A stretch of 64,000 nt of DNA, taken from assembly GCF_025961225.1 (NCBI RefSeq), contig NZ_JAOQNG010000001.1, positions 2,700,001-2,764,000 of the forward strand, in the 5' to 3' direction. The notes below the pieces were generated by a model, which saw nothing but the letters and a program-made list of their open reading frames with translations, was not told where the DNA came from and did no database searches. This document shows positions 1 to 9,550 of this stretch, piece by piece; within the stretch, counting starts at the first letter, position 1; each line of letters starts with the position of its first letter. This stretch comes from Azospirillum canadense. GTDB taxonomy: Bacteria > Pseudomonadota > Alphaproteobacteria > Azospirillales > Azospirillaceae. Made by a program: the position numbers and the translations under genes.

Positions 1-401
1 AGGTGAAGCCGGGCGCCACGCTGGGCGACGTCGGCCACGCCATCCAGACCTTCGCGGAAGGCCACCGCTTCTCCGTCGTGCGCGACTTCTGCGGCCACGG
101 GCTTGGGCGCGTCTTCCACGAACCGCCGTCGGTCCTGCATTTCGGCAACCCCGGCACCGGCGTGGTGCTGAGGGAAGGCATGATCTTCACCATCGAGCCG
201 ATGATCAACGCCGGCCGTTACGACGTGAAGATCCTGGGCGACGGCTGGACCGCCGTGACCAAGGACAAGTCCCTGTCGGCCCAGTTCGAGCATTCCATCG
301 GCGTGACCAAGGACGGTTGCGAGATCTTCACCCTCTCTCCCGCCGGCTACACCAAGCCGCCCTACGAGCTTCCCGCGGAGGAAGCCAAGGTCGCGGTCTG
401 A
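1..401 (+). CDS. map: Methionine aminopeptidase type I, C-terminal part (5' truncated by window edge)
   Basis: This is the C-terminal half of a type I methionine aminopeptidase, the cytosolic metalloenzyme that removes the initiator methionine from new proteins. About 132 codons are visible and the frame is open to the window edge, so the true start lies upstream. Conserved metal-ligand segments are present: GHGLGRVFHEPP (His), FTIEPM (Glu) and QFEHSIGV (Glu). The product ends with a short tail after the catalytic domain. The gene stops 83 bases before radC on the same strand, so the two could be co-transcribed. Confidence 0.93.
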   Translation, partial: VKPGATLGDVGHAIQTFAEGHRFSVVRDFCGHGLGRVFHEPPSVLHFGNPGTGVVLREGMIFTIEPMINAGRYDVKILGDGWTAVTKDKSLSAQFEHSIGVTKDGCEIFTLSPAGYTKPPYELPAEEAKVAV

Positions 402-484
402 GCGGATTTCCCGACGCAGTTCCGGTGCGATTTTCCCGCGGAAGAGGTATAGTCCGGCGCACACCTATGTAGGACAGCGCCGGA

Positions 485-1303
485 ATGGCCGAACGCAAAA
501 CCAGGAAGGGCATGAGGGACGCGGGCGCGCCGGCGGGCATCGCCGGCGCGGATCTGTTTGGGTTGGACCTGGACCCGCCGGACTCCGACACCCCCGAGCC
601 CGGCACCAGAACGGACGAGGCCCATTACCAGGGGCACCGGGCGCGGCTCTACAGCCGGTTCCTGGAGGGCGGGCCGGACGCGCTTCAGGACCATGAGTTG
701 CTGGAGATGATCCTCTTCGCGGTCAACCCGCGCCGCGACGTGAAGCCGCTCGCCAAGGCCCTGATCCGGGAGTTCGGGGACCTATGGACCGTCGTCAACG
801 CGCCGCCGGAGCGGCTGCGCGGCTGCAATGTCGATGGCGTGTCGCTGGCGTCGGACAAGGCGGTCGCCATGATCCGGGTGGTCGGGGCGGCGGGGCTGCG
901 CGGCATGCGGCAGCGGGTGATGAACCGGCCGGTCCTGGCCTCCTGGCAGGCGCTTCTGGACTATTGCACCGCCGCCATGGCGCACAAGCCGACGGAGCAG
1001 TTCCGCCTGCTGTTCCTCGACCGCAAGAACAAACTGATCGCCGACGAGGTGCAGCAGACCGGCACCGTGGACCACACGCCGGTCTACCCGCGCGAGGTCG
1101 TGAAGCGCGCGCTGGAACTGTCGGCCAGCGCCATCATCCTGGTGCACAACCACCCCTCGGGCGACCCGACGCCCAGCCGCGCCGACATCGAAATGACCAA
1201 GGAGATCGTGCGCGCCGCCCACGCCGTCGGCGTCATGGTGCACGACCACGTCATCGTCGGCCGCGGCAAGCACGCGAGCTTCAAGGCGCAGGGGCTGATG
1301 TAG
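485..1303 (+). CDS. radC: RadC family JAB-domain protein
   Basis: This is a RadC/UPF0758 family protein of 272 residues. The C-terminal half carries the JAMM-type metalloprotease motif HNHPSGDPTPS followed by AD, the family signature. The preceding region (LLEMILFAVNPRRDVKPLAKAL) is the usual helical N-terminal domain. The first 50 or so residues are a basic, Pro-rich extension, a little longer than in most homologues. The biochemical role of RadC is not settled, and the old DNA-repair name is doubtful. A TATAGT box lies about 30 bases before the ATG and could be a -10 element. Confidence 0.9.
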   Translation: MAERKTRKGMRDAGAPAGIAGADLFGLDLDPPDSDTPEPGTRTDEAHYQGHRARLYSRFLEGGPDALQDHELLEMILFAVNPRRDVKPLAKALIREFGDLWTVVNAPPERLRGCNVDGVSLASDKAVAMIRVVGAAGLRGMRQRVMNRPVLASWQALLDYCTAAMAHKPTEQFRLLFLDRKNKLIADEVQQTGTVDHTPVYPREVVKRALELSASAIILVHNHPSGDPTPSRADIEMTKEIVRAAHAVGVMVHDHVIVGRGKHASFKAQGLM

Positions 1304-1327
1304 GGACATCGAGGGGAAGCCGGCCCC

Positions 1328-4300
1328 TCACCCCACGGGCTCGTCCAGCGCCGACTCCACCATGTCCTTGTGCTCGCCGATGAAGGTCACCAGGTCGCGG
1401 AAGGGCATCGGGCGGGCGAGCAGGTAGCCCTGGATCTGGTCGCAGCCGAGGCGGGCGAGGAAGCCGAACTGCTCCTCCGTCTCCACGCCCTCGGCGATGG
1501 TCTGCATGTTCAACGAGCGGGCCATGCCGATGATCGCCTCGGTGATGGCGCCGCCGTCCGAGCCGTCGGTCAGGCCCAGCACAAAGGACCGGTCGATCTT
1601 CAGTTTGTCGACGCGGAACCGCTTCAGGTAGCTGAGGCTGGAATAGCCGGTTCCGAAATCGTCGATGGCAAGCGCCACCCCCATTTCGCGCAGGCGGGCG
1701 AAGGCGGTGGCGACCATGTCGGAGTCGTCCATCAGGACGCTCTCCGTCACCTCCAGTTCCAGGCACTCCGGCGGCAGGTCGTAGGCAGCCAGCCAGAAGG
1801 CGACCCGGTCGGCCAGGCCCGGCCGGCGCATCTGGACCGCCGACAGGTTGATGGCGATCAGCAGGCGGTGGCCCTGGGCGTGCAGCTCCGCCGCGCGGCG
1901 GCAGGCCTCCCCCAGCACCCAGTCGCCGAGCTGGACGATCAGGCCGGTGTCCTCCGCCACCGGGATGAACTGGCCGGGCGGCACCAGCTGCCCATCGCGG
2001 CGGCGCCAGCGGACCAGCGCCTCCGCCCCGACCAGCCGGCGCCCGTCCACGGAGAACTGCGGCTGGAAATGCAGCTCCATCTCGTTGTCGGCCAGCGCGT
2101 GGCGCAGGTTGCTTTCCAGCCACAGCCTCTCCGACGCGCGCTTGTTCAGGTCGGGCGTGAAGAACTGGTAGTTGGCGCGGCCCGACTCCTTCGCGGCGTA
2201 CATGGCCATGTCGGCGCTCTTGAACAGCGCGTCGATGCTGTCCCCGTCGTCCGGGTACATGGCGATGCCGATGGACGGGGAAATTTGCAGCTCGTGCCCG
2301 TCGATCGCGAAGGGCTCGGACATGGCGCGCAGAACCTTGCGGGCCACCGCGCTGGCGCCGTCGGAGTGGTCCAGATCGTTGAGCAGGATGACGAACTCAT
2401 CGCCTCCCTGGCGGCTGACCGTGTCGCTCGCCCGCACCGTCTCGCACAGCCGCCCCGCCACCGCGCGCAGCAGATTGTCGCCGATGGCGTGGCCCAGGCT
2501 GTCGTTGATGGTCTTGAAGCGGTCCAGGTCGACGAACAGCAGGCCGACCTTGGTGCCGTGGCGGACGGCGGTTGCCATGGCGCGCTCCAGCCGGTCGCGC
2601 AGCAGGAAGCGGTTGGGCAGGTCGGTCAGGAAGTCGTACTGGGCCAGATGGCGGATGCGTTCCTCCTGCGCGCGCTTTTCCGTGATGTCGGAGAAGGCGG
2701 CGATGTGGTTCACCACCTCCCCAGCCTCGTTGCGCACCACCTGGACGCTCAGCCATTCGGGGAAGGCCTCGCCGGACTTGCGCACGGTCCAGATCTCGCC
2801 CGACCAGTGCCCGACCTCGTGCAGCCGCTCCCACATGTCCCCCTGAAAGGCCCCCTGCAAGGCGTTGTCCGGCCCGCCGGCCGCCAGCATGGCCGGCACC
2901 TCGCCCATCACCTCCTCGCGGCTGAAGCCGGTGATGCGGCAAAAGGCATCGTTCACCGCCACAATGCGGTTGCGCTCGTTGGTGACGACCATGCCTTCGG
3001 CGGCGTTGTCGAACACCTTGGCGGACAGCCGCAGCTCCCACTCCGCCCGTTTGCGCTCGGAGATGTCGCGGGCGATGGCGCAGTAGAAATCCTCACCCTC
3101 GTAGGTGACGCGGCTGGCGGTCACCTCCAGTTCCAGCACGCGCCCGTCGCGCGTCCGGTACTGCGTCTCGTAATGTTCGGACGCCGCACCTCCGCTTCCT
3201 GGGCCGCCGTATTCGCGGCCTCCGTTCTCCTTGACCCCGTTTTCTTTGGACCCGTTCTCCTTGAAGGCGACCAGCAGGTCGGCGTGGCTGCCGGCCAACT
3301 CGTCCGCAGGCGCACCCAGCGCGGCGCAGCCGAACGGGTTGACGTAGGCGATGTGCAGCCCGGCGTCGGCCAGAACCACGATCTCGGACACGTGGTCGAC
3401 GAAGAAATTGGCGAGGTAGAGCTGGCGCGCGCGTTCGCGCAGGATGCTGTCGCTCTGCCGCATGCTGCGGCGGTAGGTGCCGACGATGCGCCGGATCCAG
3501 CCGGTGACCAGCCAGGACAGCGCCACCGACGCGGCCAGCGCGATGCCGAGCGCGCCCAGCGTGGTGAGGATGCGCAGGCGGACGCCGCGGCCCACCTCCG
3601 CCCGGCGGTTCTCCATCTCGGCGGCGAGGTCGTTGACGGTGAAGCTGGCGACGACGATCCAGCCCCACGCGTCGGGCTTGGACACCAGCGCGATCTTCGA
3701 GGCCGGACGTCCGGTCTCCGGGTTCACCCAGTCGTAGCGCAGCTCCCCGCCCCCGCCGCGCCCGAGGTCAAGCAGGCGGCTCACCAAGCCCCGCTCCGAC
3801 GCGTCCGGGATGGTCTCCACCCGCAGCCCCTCCACCGCCGGCGTGGTCGGCGACAGCAGGATGCGGCTGTCGTCGCGCAGCACGGCGATGGTCCCCGTCT
3901 CGCCGAAGCGGACGGCGCGGAGCCGGTCCAACGCCTCCCGCTTCAGCTTGTTCTCCAGCGCCTCCACATACTCACCGGCGCCGATCAGCCAGTCGTAGGG
4001 CTCGAACCGCCGCACGTAGGAGAATTTGTCCTGCGTCACATGGGGCGTCGCCGGCGCGTACCAGCGGTAGCGGACCGAGGCATAGCTGCCGTAGTCGCCC
4101 GCGGCCTCCAGCAGGCGCCGCACGAAGCGGTCGCCGGTGTCGTCCTGGAGGTCGCGCAGCGACGTTCCCTCCCGCTGCGGCTCGATGGGCAGCAGGATGC
4201 CGTCGCCGGCCGTGTCGATGATGAAGTAGTAGCCCCGCCCGTCGAAGAAGCGCAGCGGGCGCAGCGCCTCCTTGATCATGGGCTTCAGCAGCTGGTCGGG

Positions 4301-4657
4301 CAGGTGGCTCTTCTCGCGTTCGTAAATGGTCCGCGCGATGTAGTAGCCGTCATCCACCTGGGCGCGCAGCTGCTCCCGCAGCAGCGGCTCCATCCGGGAG
4401 CGGATGTAGGCGATGTAGGATCCGGCGTTGTCCACCTCCCGCGCCAGCGTGTCGCGCTGCTCCGCGACGTAGCGCGTCTCGGACTGGCGCAGGTCCGCCT
4501 CGAAGTCCCGCCAGTGCTGCCAGATGAAGTAGGCGCCGAGCCCGATCACGAGCGACGCAACCAAAGAGAGCGACGCCAGGAACTGGAGACGGTAAAGTCG
4601 TGCCTCGTCGGAGGAATGGGACGTTTCACCCATCAACTCGGCAACTGGGTCGGACAA
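1328..4657 (-). CDS. Membrane Cache-PAS-PAS-GGDEF-EAL cyclic-di-GMP protein
   Basis: This roughly 1,109-residue signalling protein has an N-terminal membrane helix, a periplasmic Cache-type sensor (motif GRGYYFIIDTAGDGILLP), a second helix near residue 375, two PAS domains, then GGDEF and EAL domains. The cyclase motif is intact (QGGDEFVILL). The phosphodiesterase motifs EALVRW and DDFGTGYSSL are also intact, so it could both make and break cyclic-di-GMP. A Lys/Glu/Asn/Gly-rich repeat (KENG units) sits in the first PAS region. The start is uncertain. I prefer TTG at 4657 because GGGGGAGAG precedes it by about 8 bases. A GTG at 4690 and an ATG at 4633 are in frame. Confidence 0.92.
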   Translation of the reverse strand: MSDPVAELMGETSHSSDEARLYRLQFLASLSLVASLVIGLGAYFIWQHWRDFEADLRQSETRYVAEQRDTLAREVDNAGSYIAYIRSRMEPLLREQLRAQVDDGYYIARTIYEREKSHLPDQLLKPMIKEALRPLRFFDGRGYYFIIDTAGDGILLPIEPQREGTSLRDLQDDTGDRFVRRLLEAAGDYGSYASVRYRWYAPATPHVTQDKFSYVRRFEPYDWLIGAGEYVEALENKLKREALDRLRAVRFGETGTIAVLRDDSRILLSPTTPAVEGLRVETIPDASERGLVSRLLDLGRGGGGELRYDWVNPETGRPASKIALVSKPDAWGWIVVASFTVNDLAAEMENRRAEVGRGVRLRILTTLGALGIALAASVALSWLVTGWIRRIVGTYRRSMRQSDSILRERARQLYLANFFVDHVSEIVVLADAGLHIAYVNPFGCAALGAPADELAGSHADLLVAFKENGSKENGVKENGGREYGGPGSGGAASEHYETQYRTRDGRVLELEVTASRVTYEGEDFYCAIARDISERKRAEWELRLSAKVFDNAAEGMVVTNERNRIVAVNDAFCRITGFSREEVMGEVPAMLAAGGPDNALQGAFQGDMWERLHEVGHWSGEIWTVRKSGEAFPEWLSVQVVRNEAGEVVNHIAAFSDITEKRAQEERIRHLAQYDFLTDLPNRFLLRDRLERAMATAVRHGTKVGLLFVDLDRFKTINDSLGHAIGDNLLRAVAGRLCETVRASDTVSRQGGDEFVILLNDLDHSDGASAVARKVLRAMSEPFAIDGHELQISPSIGIAMYPDDGDSIDALFKSADMAMYAAKESGRANYQFFTPDLNKRASERLWLESNLRHALADNEMELHFQPQFSVDGRRLVGAEALVRWRRRDGQLVPPGQFIPVAEDTGLIVQLGDWVLGEACRRAAELHAQGHRLLIAINLSAVQMRRPGLADRVAFWLAAYDLPPECLELEVTESVLMDDSDMVATAFARLREMGVALAIDDFGTGYSSLSYLKRFRVDKLKIDRSFVLGLTDGSDGGAITEAIIGMARSLNMQTIAEGVETEEQFGFLARLGCDQIQGYLLARPMPFRDLVTFIGEHKDMVESALDEPVG

Positions 4658-4902
4658 AGACCGCTCTCCCCCGAACCGCACCCCAAGCACAGCACCGGAT
4701 GCGTTTATAACTATCCATTAAGGCGTATGACACGATGTCCGCAAGCCGATCAGGGTCACCAAAGCGCGACGAATTGACCGTTTTCCTCTCTTGGACCGAT
4801 CCATAGGCCGGAAACAACCGATTTACGCACGAGAATACCAGGGCAATCAAACCGAAAAAGAGAAATTCGCGAACAGCCCGAAGCGGTTTGGCCCGAAGGG
4901 GC

Positions 4903-4931
4903 TTTGCAGCGATGACGCGCGCGGCTATGGT
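4903..4931 (+). promoter_or_regulatory. Candidate sigma-70 promoter for purB
   Basis: TTTGCA (4903-4908) and TATGGT (4926-4931) are separated by 17 bases and lie about 90 bases upstream of the purB ATG. The rest of the 360-base gap between the divergent GGDEF-EAL gene and purB shows no gene. It contains an AT-rich stretch (TATAAA on the minus strand near 4706) that may serve the divergent gene. Confidence 0.4.
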
Positions 4932-5018
4932 CCCGCGCGCGATCCGGGCGCGGCCGGGTCGCGCGCCGAATCGCCTGATCGAACACACCCGCACCAGGTC
5001 CGCACCCGGAGAGAGCCG

Positions 5019-6314
5019 ATGATCCCCCGCTACACCCGCCCCGAAATGGCCCGCATCTGGGAACCGGAGAACCGGTTCCGCATCTGGTTCGAGATCGAGG
5101 CGCACGCCTGCGACGCGCAGGCCCAGCTGGGCGTTATCCCCAAGGAGGCGGCCGCCGCCGTCTGGGCGCGCGGCAAGTGGGAGATCGACCGCATCGACGA
5201 GATCGAGCGCGAGACCCGGCACGACGTCATCGCCTTCCTGACCAACCTCGCCGAGCATGTCGGGCCGGAGGCGCGCTTCGTCCACCAGGGCATGACTTCC
5301 TCGGACGTGCTGGACACCTGCCTCGCCGTGCAGATGACCCAGGCCGCCGACCTGCTGCTGGAGGACCTGGACAAGCTGCTGGCCGTGCTGAAGCGCCGCG
5401 CCTATGAGCACAAGGACACGGTCACCATCGGCCGCAGCCACGGCATCCACGCGGAGCCGACGACCTTCGGCGTGAAGCTGGCCGGCCATTACGCCGCCTT
5501 CGCCCGCAATCGGGAGCGTCTGGTCGAGGCGCGCAAGGACATCGCCACCTGCGCCATCTCCGGCGCGGTCGGCACCTTCGCCAACATCGACCCGCGCGTT
5601 GAGGAATACGTCGCCGCCAAGCTGGGCTTGGCGCCGGAGCCGGTGTCGACCCAGGTGATCCCGCGCGACCGCCACGCCTTCTACTTCTCGGTGCTGGGCG
5701 TCATCGCCTCCTCCATCGAGAACCTGGCCGTGGAGATCCGCCACCTGCAGCGCACCGAGGTGCGCGAGGCGGAGGAGTATTTCCACCCGGGCCAGAAGGG
5801 CTCGTCGGCCATGCCGCACAAGCGCAACCCGGTCCTGTCGGAGAACCTGACGGGTCTGGCCCGCATCGTCCGCGCGGCCGTCGTCCCGGCGCTGGAGAAC
5901 GTGGCGCTGTGGCACGAGCGCGACATCTCCCACAGCTCGGTGGAGCGGATGTTTGGTCCCGACGCCACGGTGACGCTGGACTTCGCGCTGGCCCGCCTGA
6001 CCGGCATGATGGACAAGCTGGTCGTCTATCCGGAGCGCATGCAGAAGAACCTGGACGACCTGGGCGGGCTGGTCTTCTCGCAGCGCGTCCTGCTGGCGCT
6101 GACCCAGGCCGGGATGAGCCGCGAGGACAGCTACAAGGCGGTGCAGCGCAACGCCATGCAGGTGTGGGAAAAGGGCGGCAGCTTCCTAGACCTTCTGGCT
6201 GCCGACGCCGACGTGGCCAAGCACATCTCCCGCGACACGCTGGCGCCCATGTTCGACATGAGCTACCACACGAAGAACGTCGACACGATCTTCAAGCGTG
6301 TGTTCGGCGAGTAA
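5019..6314 (+). CDS. purB: Adenylosuccinate lyase
   Basis: PurB cleaves SAICAR to AICAR in purine synthesis and adenylosuccinate to AMP, in the cytosol. The product is 431 residues, normal for the family. The fumarase/lyase signature GSSAMPHKRNP is present, with the SEN segment following. Upstream are the conserved TSSDVLDT and GRSHGIHAEP stretches that bind substrate. The ATG at 5019 is chosen because CCGGAGAGAG precedes it and the protein then begins MIPRYTRPEM like other PurB proteins. An open frame reaches back to 4791 but its extra residues look non-coding. The gene is followed at once by a strong terminator, so it is probably monocistronic. Confidence 0.97.
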   Translation: MIPRYTRPEMARIWEPENRFRIWFEIEAHACDAQAQLGVIPKEAAAAVWARGKWEIDRIDEIERETRHDVIAFLTNLAEHVGPEARFVHQGMTSSDVLDTCLAVQMTQAADLLLEDLDKLLAVLKRRAYEHKDTVTIGRSHGIHAEPTTFGVKLAGHYAAFARNRERLVEARKDIATCAISGAVGTFANIDPRVEEYVAAKLGLAPEPVSTQVIPRDRHAFYFSVLGVIASSIENLAVEIRHLQRTEVREAEEYFHPGQKGSSAMPHKRNPVLSENLTGLARIVRAAVVPALENVALWHERDISHSSVERMFGPDATVTLDFALARLTGMMDKLVVYPERMQKNLDDLGGLVFSQRVLLALTQAGMSREDSYKAVQRNAMQVWEKGGSFLDLLAADADVAKHISRDTLAPMFDMSYHTKNVDTIFKRVFGE

Positions 6315-6341
6315 GCGCCCCGCGTATTGCCCCAAAACACA

Positions 6342-6373
6342 AAAGGCCCGGCGCTCCCCAGCGCCGGGCCTTT
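6342..6373. terminator. Bidirectional intrinsic terminator between purB and the zeta inhibitor gene
   Basis: A perfect 13-bp stem (6342-6354 with 6361-6373) has a 6-base loop, an A-run before it and a T-run after it. It sits between two convergent genes, so it can end transcription from both sides. Confidence 0.85.
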
Positions 6374-6395
6374 CGCATTCCATCAAGCCGCCGCG

Positions 6396-6716
6396 TTACT
6401 CCGCGTGGACCTGCTGGCGGGCGACCTCCAGGAGGCTGACCAGCTCGCGCTCCACCCGGTGGTCGGAGATGTCGATGCCCTTGGCATGCAGGTCGGCCGC
6501 CAGACGGTCGCGGATGTCGTGCGGACCGACGGCGCCGATGTCGGCCTCGATGATCTGCCGGACGTAGGCGTCCGCCTCCGCACCCGTCAAGCCCAGCAGG
6601 TTCGCCGCCCACAGGCCGGCCAGCCGGTCGCGGCGGGCCCGAATCCTGAAGAGCAGGTCCTGGTCGTGCTGGAACTTGTTCTCGAAGGCCCTCTCGCGCT
6701 CGTCGAAGGTCGTCAT
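6396..6716 (-). CDS. F1-ATPase inhibitor zeta subunit (DUF1476)
   Basis: This 106-residue cytosolic protein belongs to DUF1476, the alphaproteobacterial zeta subunit that blocks ATP hydrolysis by the F1 motor. The N-terminus MTTFDERERAFENKF is the conserved inhibitory segment, followed by HDQDLLFRIRARR and LWAANLLGLTG, typical of the four-helix core. The length matches described family members. It is a useful taxonomic marker because the family is essentially alphaproteobacterial. It is convergent with purB and shares its terminator; its own promoter region is the 168-base gap before the NRDE gene. Confidence 0.92.
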   Translation of the reverse strand: MTTFDERERAFENKFQHDQDLLFRIRARRDRLAGLWAANLLGLTGAEADAYVRQIIEADIGAVGPHDIRDRLAADLHAKGIDISDHRVERELVSLLEVARQQVHAE

Positions 6717-6884
6717 GGGGACCCAGGCTCCTTGGATTGGTTTTCGCTCCCAGATACAAGATTATATAGCCGGTGCTCCGGGCATCGTCATCGGCACTTC
6801 TTTATCAGCCCGGCCGCATCGGCCAATCGGCGAATCCGGCGTGCGGCGACATACCTCTCAAGGACGCGGAAGGCAAGATTCCCC

Positions 6885-7661
6885 ATGTGCAGCGTGATCC
6901 TCCTGCGACGACCGGACGCAACGTGGCCCCTGGTGGTGGCCGCCAATCGGGACGAGATGCAGGGCCGGCCCTGGAAGGCGCCCGGCCGCCACTGGCCCGA
7001 CCGGCCCAACGTGGTTGCCGGGCTGGACGAGCTGGCCGGCGGCTCCTGGATGGGGCTGAACGACGAGGGCGTGGTCGCCGCCATCCTGAACCGCATGGGC
7101 ACGCTGGGGCCGGAGGCCGGCAAGCGGTCGCGGGGAGAGCTGGTGCTGGACGCGCTGGACCACGCCGACGCGGCGGACGCGGCGTTGGCCCTGTCGCAGC
7201 TCGACACGCGGGCCTACCGGCCCTTCAACCTGCTGGTCGCCGACAACCGGGATGCCAAGCTGATCGTCCACCGCGGCAACTCCGCCCGCAACCGGCCGGA
7301 GGTCATCGACATTCCCGTGGGCGTCCACATGGTCACCGCCAGCGACCTGGACGACACCGACGACCCGCGCCAGGCGCAGTACCTGCCGCTGTTCCGCACG
7401 GCAACCCCTCCGGATTTGGACAAGGCGGGCCCCGAAAAGACGGAGTGGGGCGGCTGGCCGGAGCTGCTGGCGAGCCGCATCTGGGACGGCGAACGCGGGG
7501 AGCGCGGCGCCATGAACTTCCTGCTGCCGACGGGCTTCGGCACGGTGTCCAGCTCGCTTCTGGCCCTCCCCACAGCGGAGCGGCCGGAGCTGGACCCGGT
7601 CTGGCACTTCGCCGCCGGTCGCCCGCACGAGGCCCCGTGGGAGCCTGTGGATCTGGGGTGA
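6885..7661 (+). CDS. NRDE family protein (TANGO2 homologue)
   Basis: This 258-residue protein begins [10 protein letters not shown] and contains the family-naming AANRDE motif near residue 20, followed by [10 protein letters not shown] and [19 protein letters not shown]. These features place it in the NRDE/TANGO2 family. The Cys at position 2 would be exposed if Met is removed, as in N-terminal nucleophile-like hydrolases, but no activity is established for the bacterial proteins. The ATG at 6885 is the natural start; GGAAGG lies about 10 bases upstream. The neighbouring purC is on the same strand 136 bases downstream with its own likely promoter. Confidence 0.85.
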   Translation: MCSVILLRRPDATWPLVVAANRDEMQGRPWKAPGRHWPDRPNVVAGLDELAGGSWMGLNDEGVVAAILNRMGTLGPEAGKRSRGELVLDALDHADAADAALALSQLDTRAYRPFNLLVADNRDAKLIVHRGNSARNRPEVIDIPVGVHMVTASDLDDTDDPRQAQYLPLFRTATPPDLDKAGPEKTEWGGWPELLASRIWDGERGERGAMNFLLPTGFGTVSSSLLALPTAERPELDPVWHFAAGRPHEAPWEPVDLG

Positions 7662-7706
7662 GGCGGCGCCCGTAGGGTCCCTCCTCCCAGGTCCTGGCCC
7701 CGCGCA

Positions 7707-7735
7707 TTGTGTTCCCTGGGCCAGCTTGCTATATC
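7707..7735 (+). promoter_or_regulatory. Candidate sigma-70 promoter for purC-purS
   Basis: TTGTGT (7707-7712) and TATATC (7730-7735) are spaced by 17 bases and lie about 60 bases before the purC ATG. No purine operator or riboswitch was recognised in the gap. Confidence 0.5.
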
Positions 7736-7797
7736 ACTCGTGCATAACCCTGGACCGGTCCCCCGTGCCCGGGCCACACGTTTTTGGACGATCTCTC

Positions 7798-8562
7798 ATG
7801 ACACGACGCCGGCGCATCTATGAAGGCAAGGCGAAAGTCCTGTTCGAAGGGCCGGAGCCGGGCACCCTGGTGCAGTACTTCAAGGACGACGCGACCGCCT
7901 TCAACAACCAGAAGAAGGGCATCATCACCGGCAAAGGGGTGCTGAACAACCGCATCTCCGAGTATCTGATGAGCCGCCTGTCGGAAATCGGCGTGCCTAC
8001 GCATTTCGTCCGCCGCCTGAACATGCGCGAGCAGCTGGTGCGCGAGGTGGAGATCATCCCGATCGAGCTGGTGGTGCGCAACGTCGCCGCCGGGTCGCTG
8101 TCCAAGCGTTTCGGCATCCCGGAAGGCACGCCGCTGCCGCGCTCGATCATCGAGTACTACTACAAGTCGGACGAGCTGAACGACCCGATGGTCACGGAGG
8201 AGCACATCACGGCCTTCGGCTGGGCGGCTCCGCAGGACCTCGACGACATGGTCGCGCTGTCGCTCCGCGTGAACGACTATCTGTCGGGCCTCTTCCTCGG
8301 CATCGGCCTGCGTCTGGTGGACTTCAAGCTGGAGTTCGGCCGCCTGTGGGAGAACGAGGAGATGCGCATCGTTCTGGCCGACGAGATCAGCCCCGACAAC
8401 TGCCGCCTGTGGGACATCAAGACCAACGAGAAGCTGGACAAGGACCGCTTCCGCCAGGATCTCGGCAAGGTCGAGGAAGCCTACCAGGAAGTCGCCCGGC
8501 GCCTGGGCATCCTGCCCGAAGGCGGCCCGGTGGACGTCAAGGGTCCCAAGACGGTTCAGTAA
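7798..8562 (+). CDS. purC: Phosphoribosylaminoimidazole-succinocarboxamide synthase
   Basis: PurC joins CAIR and aspartate with ATP to give SAICAR, the substrate of PurB. The 254-residue length is typical of the short bacterial enzyme. Recognisable segments are [12 protein letters not shown] at the N-terminus, [34 protein letters not shown] and [14 protein letters not shown], which line the ATP and CAIR sites. The ATG at 7798 gives the usual short N-terminus. purS follows after 47 bases on the same strand and the pair ends in a strong terminator. Confidence 0.97.
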   Translation: MTRRRRIYEGKAKVLFEGPEPGTLVQYFKDDATAFNNQKKGIITGKGVLNNRISEYLMSRLSEIGVPTHFVRRLNMREQLVREVEIIPIELVVRNVAAGSLSKRFGIPEGTPLPRSIIEYYYKSDELNDPMVTEEHITAFGWAAPQDLDDMVALSLRVNDYLSGLFLGIGLRLVDFKLEFGRLWENEEMRIVLADEISPDNCRLWDIKTNEKLDKDRFRQDLGKVEEAYQEVARRLGILPEGGPVDVKGPKTVQ

Positions 8563-8609
8563 CCCCGCATTCCCCCATCATCAGCACCATCAAGCGAACG
8601 GACATTCCG

Positions 8610-8852
8610 ATGAAGGCGAAGGTTCACGTCACCCTCAAGCGCGGCGTTCTCGACCCCCAGGGCAAGGCCATCGCGCACGCGCTGCACACGCTGGGCTTCG
8701 ACGGCGTCGAGGACGTCCGCGCCGGCAAGGTCATCGAGCTTCAGCTGAAGAGCACCGACGAGGCCACCGCCCGCCAGGAGGTGGAGGCGATGTGCAACAA
8801 GCTGCTCGCCAACACCGTCATCGAGGACTACGCGATCGAACTGGTGGCGTAA
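8610..8852 (+). CDS. purS: FGAM synthase subunit PurS
   Basis: This 80-residue protein is PurS, the small structural subunit that bridges PurQ and the short PurL in the FGAM synthase complex. The sequence MKAKVHVTLKRGVLDPQG, then LHTLGFDGVEDVRAGKVIEL and the acidic C-terminus IEDYAIELVA, is characteristic. Its partners purQ and purL are not adjacent here: they start more than 5 kb downstream, which is unusual because the three are often contiguous in alphaproteobacteria. Confidence 0.95.
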   Translation: MKAKVHVTLKRGVLDPQGKAIAHALHTLGFDGVEDVRAGKVIELQLKSTDEATARQEVEAMCNKLLANTVIEDYAIELVA

Positions 8853-8881
8853 GCCGCTTCCGCGCTCAGACGCGCCGATCG

Positions 8882-8920
8882 AAAATGGGGGATGCACAAT
8901 CGCTGTGCATCCCCCATTTT
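8882..8920 (+). terminator. Perfect 17-bp hairpin after purS
   Basis: A perfect inverted repeat (8882-8898 with 8904-8920, loop ATCGC) ends in TTTT and begins with AAAA. It is placed 30 bases after the purS stop and 10 bases before the glycosylase ATG. It most likely ends the purC-purS transcript. Its right arm lies just before the next start codon, so it could also affect translation of that gene. Confidence 0.75.
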
Positions 8921-8929
8921 CGTGCGACC

Positions 8930-9550
8930 ATGTCCCTCGACCATCTCTCATCCCTCGACCCCATCTTCGCCGAATCGCTGCGCGTCGGCGGAGCGGAAAT
9001 CCGCGACTTCACGCGGCCGGACGGCTTTCCCGGCCTGCTGCGCCTGATCATCGAGCAGCAGCTCTCCACCAAGGTCGCTGCGGCCCTGTGGGAGAAGCTG
9101 CTGGGCATGGTCGGGACGGTCACGCCGGACGCCATCCTCGCCCTGCCCGACGAGGATCTGCGCGCCTGCGGCCTGTCGCGCCAGAAGATCGGCTACGCCC
9201 GCGGCCTCGCCCAGACCGTCGCCGACGGGCGGCTGGACATCGCGGCCATCCACGGCATGGACGACGAGGAGGCCATCGCGGCGCTCGTCACGCTGAAGGG
9301 CATCGGGCGCTGGACCGCCGAGATCTACCTGATGATGGCGCTCGGCCGGCCGGACATCTGGCCAGTGGGCGACCTCGCCATCCAGCTGGGCGTGCAGCGG
9401 CTGAAGGGCTGGGCGGAAAAGCCGACCCCGGCCCAGCTGCTGGCCGTGGCGGAACCCTGGCGCCCGCACCGCAGCCTTGCCGCCAAGCTGGTGTGGCACC
9501 ACTATGTCGCCCTCCAGGAACAGGCCGTAAAGGCGAGAAAGAAACCGTGA
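8930..9550 (+). CDS. DNA-3-methyladenine glycosylase, HhH-GPD (AlkA-type)
   Basis: This 206-residue base-excision repair protein has the helix-hairpin-helix-GPD core: TLKGIGRWTAEIYLMMALG followed by the catalytic-Asp region WPVGDLAI. It would remove alkylated bases from DNA. It lacks the extra N-terminal domain of E. coli AlkA, like many short AlkA-type enzymes. The ATG at 8930 (MSLDHLSSLDP) fits homologues. The stop overlaps the GTG start of the MOSC gene (GTGA), which suggests translational coupling and a shared role in handling damaged or modified bases. Confidence 0.88.
   Translation: MSLDHLSSLDPIFAESLRVGGAEIRDFTRPDGFPGLLRLIIEQQLSTKVAAALWEKLLGMVGTVTPDAILALPDEDLRACGLSRQKIGYARGLAQTVADGRLDIAAIHGMDDEEAIAALVTLKGIGRWTAEIYLMMALGRPDIWPVGDLAIQLGVQRLKGWAEKPTPAQLLAVAEPWRPHRSLAAKLVWHHYVALQEQAVKARKKP

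Noticed and set aside
1370..4777. Very long plus-strand open frame opposite the GGDEF-EAL gene
   Set aside because: It is a GC-rich antisense shadow; its translation is low-complexity His/Gln/Val/Ala and has no domain, while the minus-strand protein has intact motifs.
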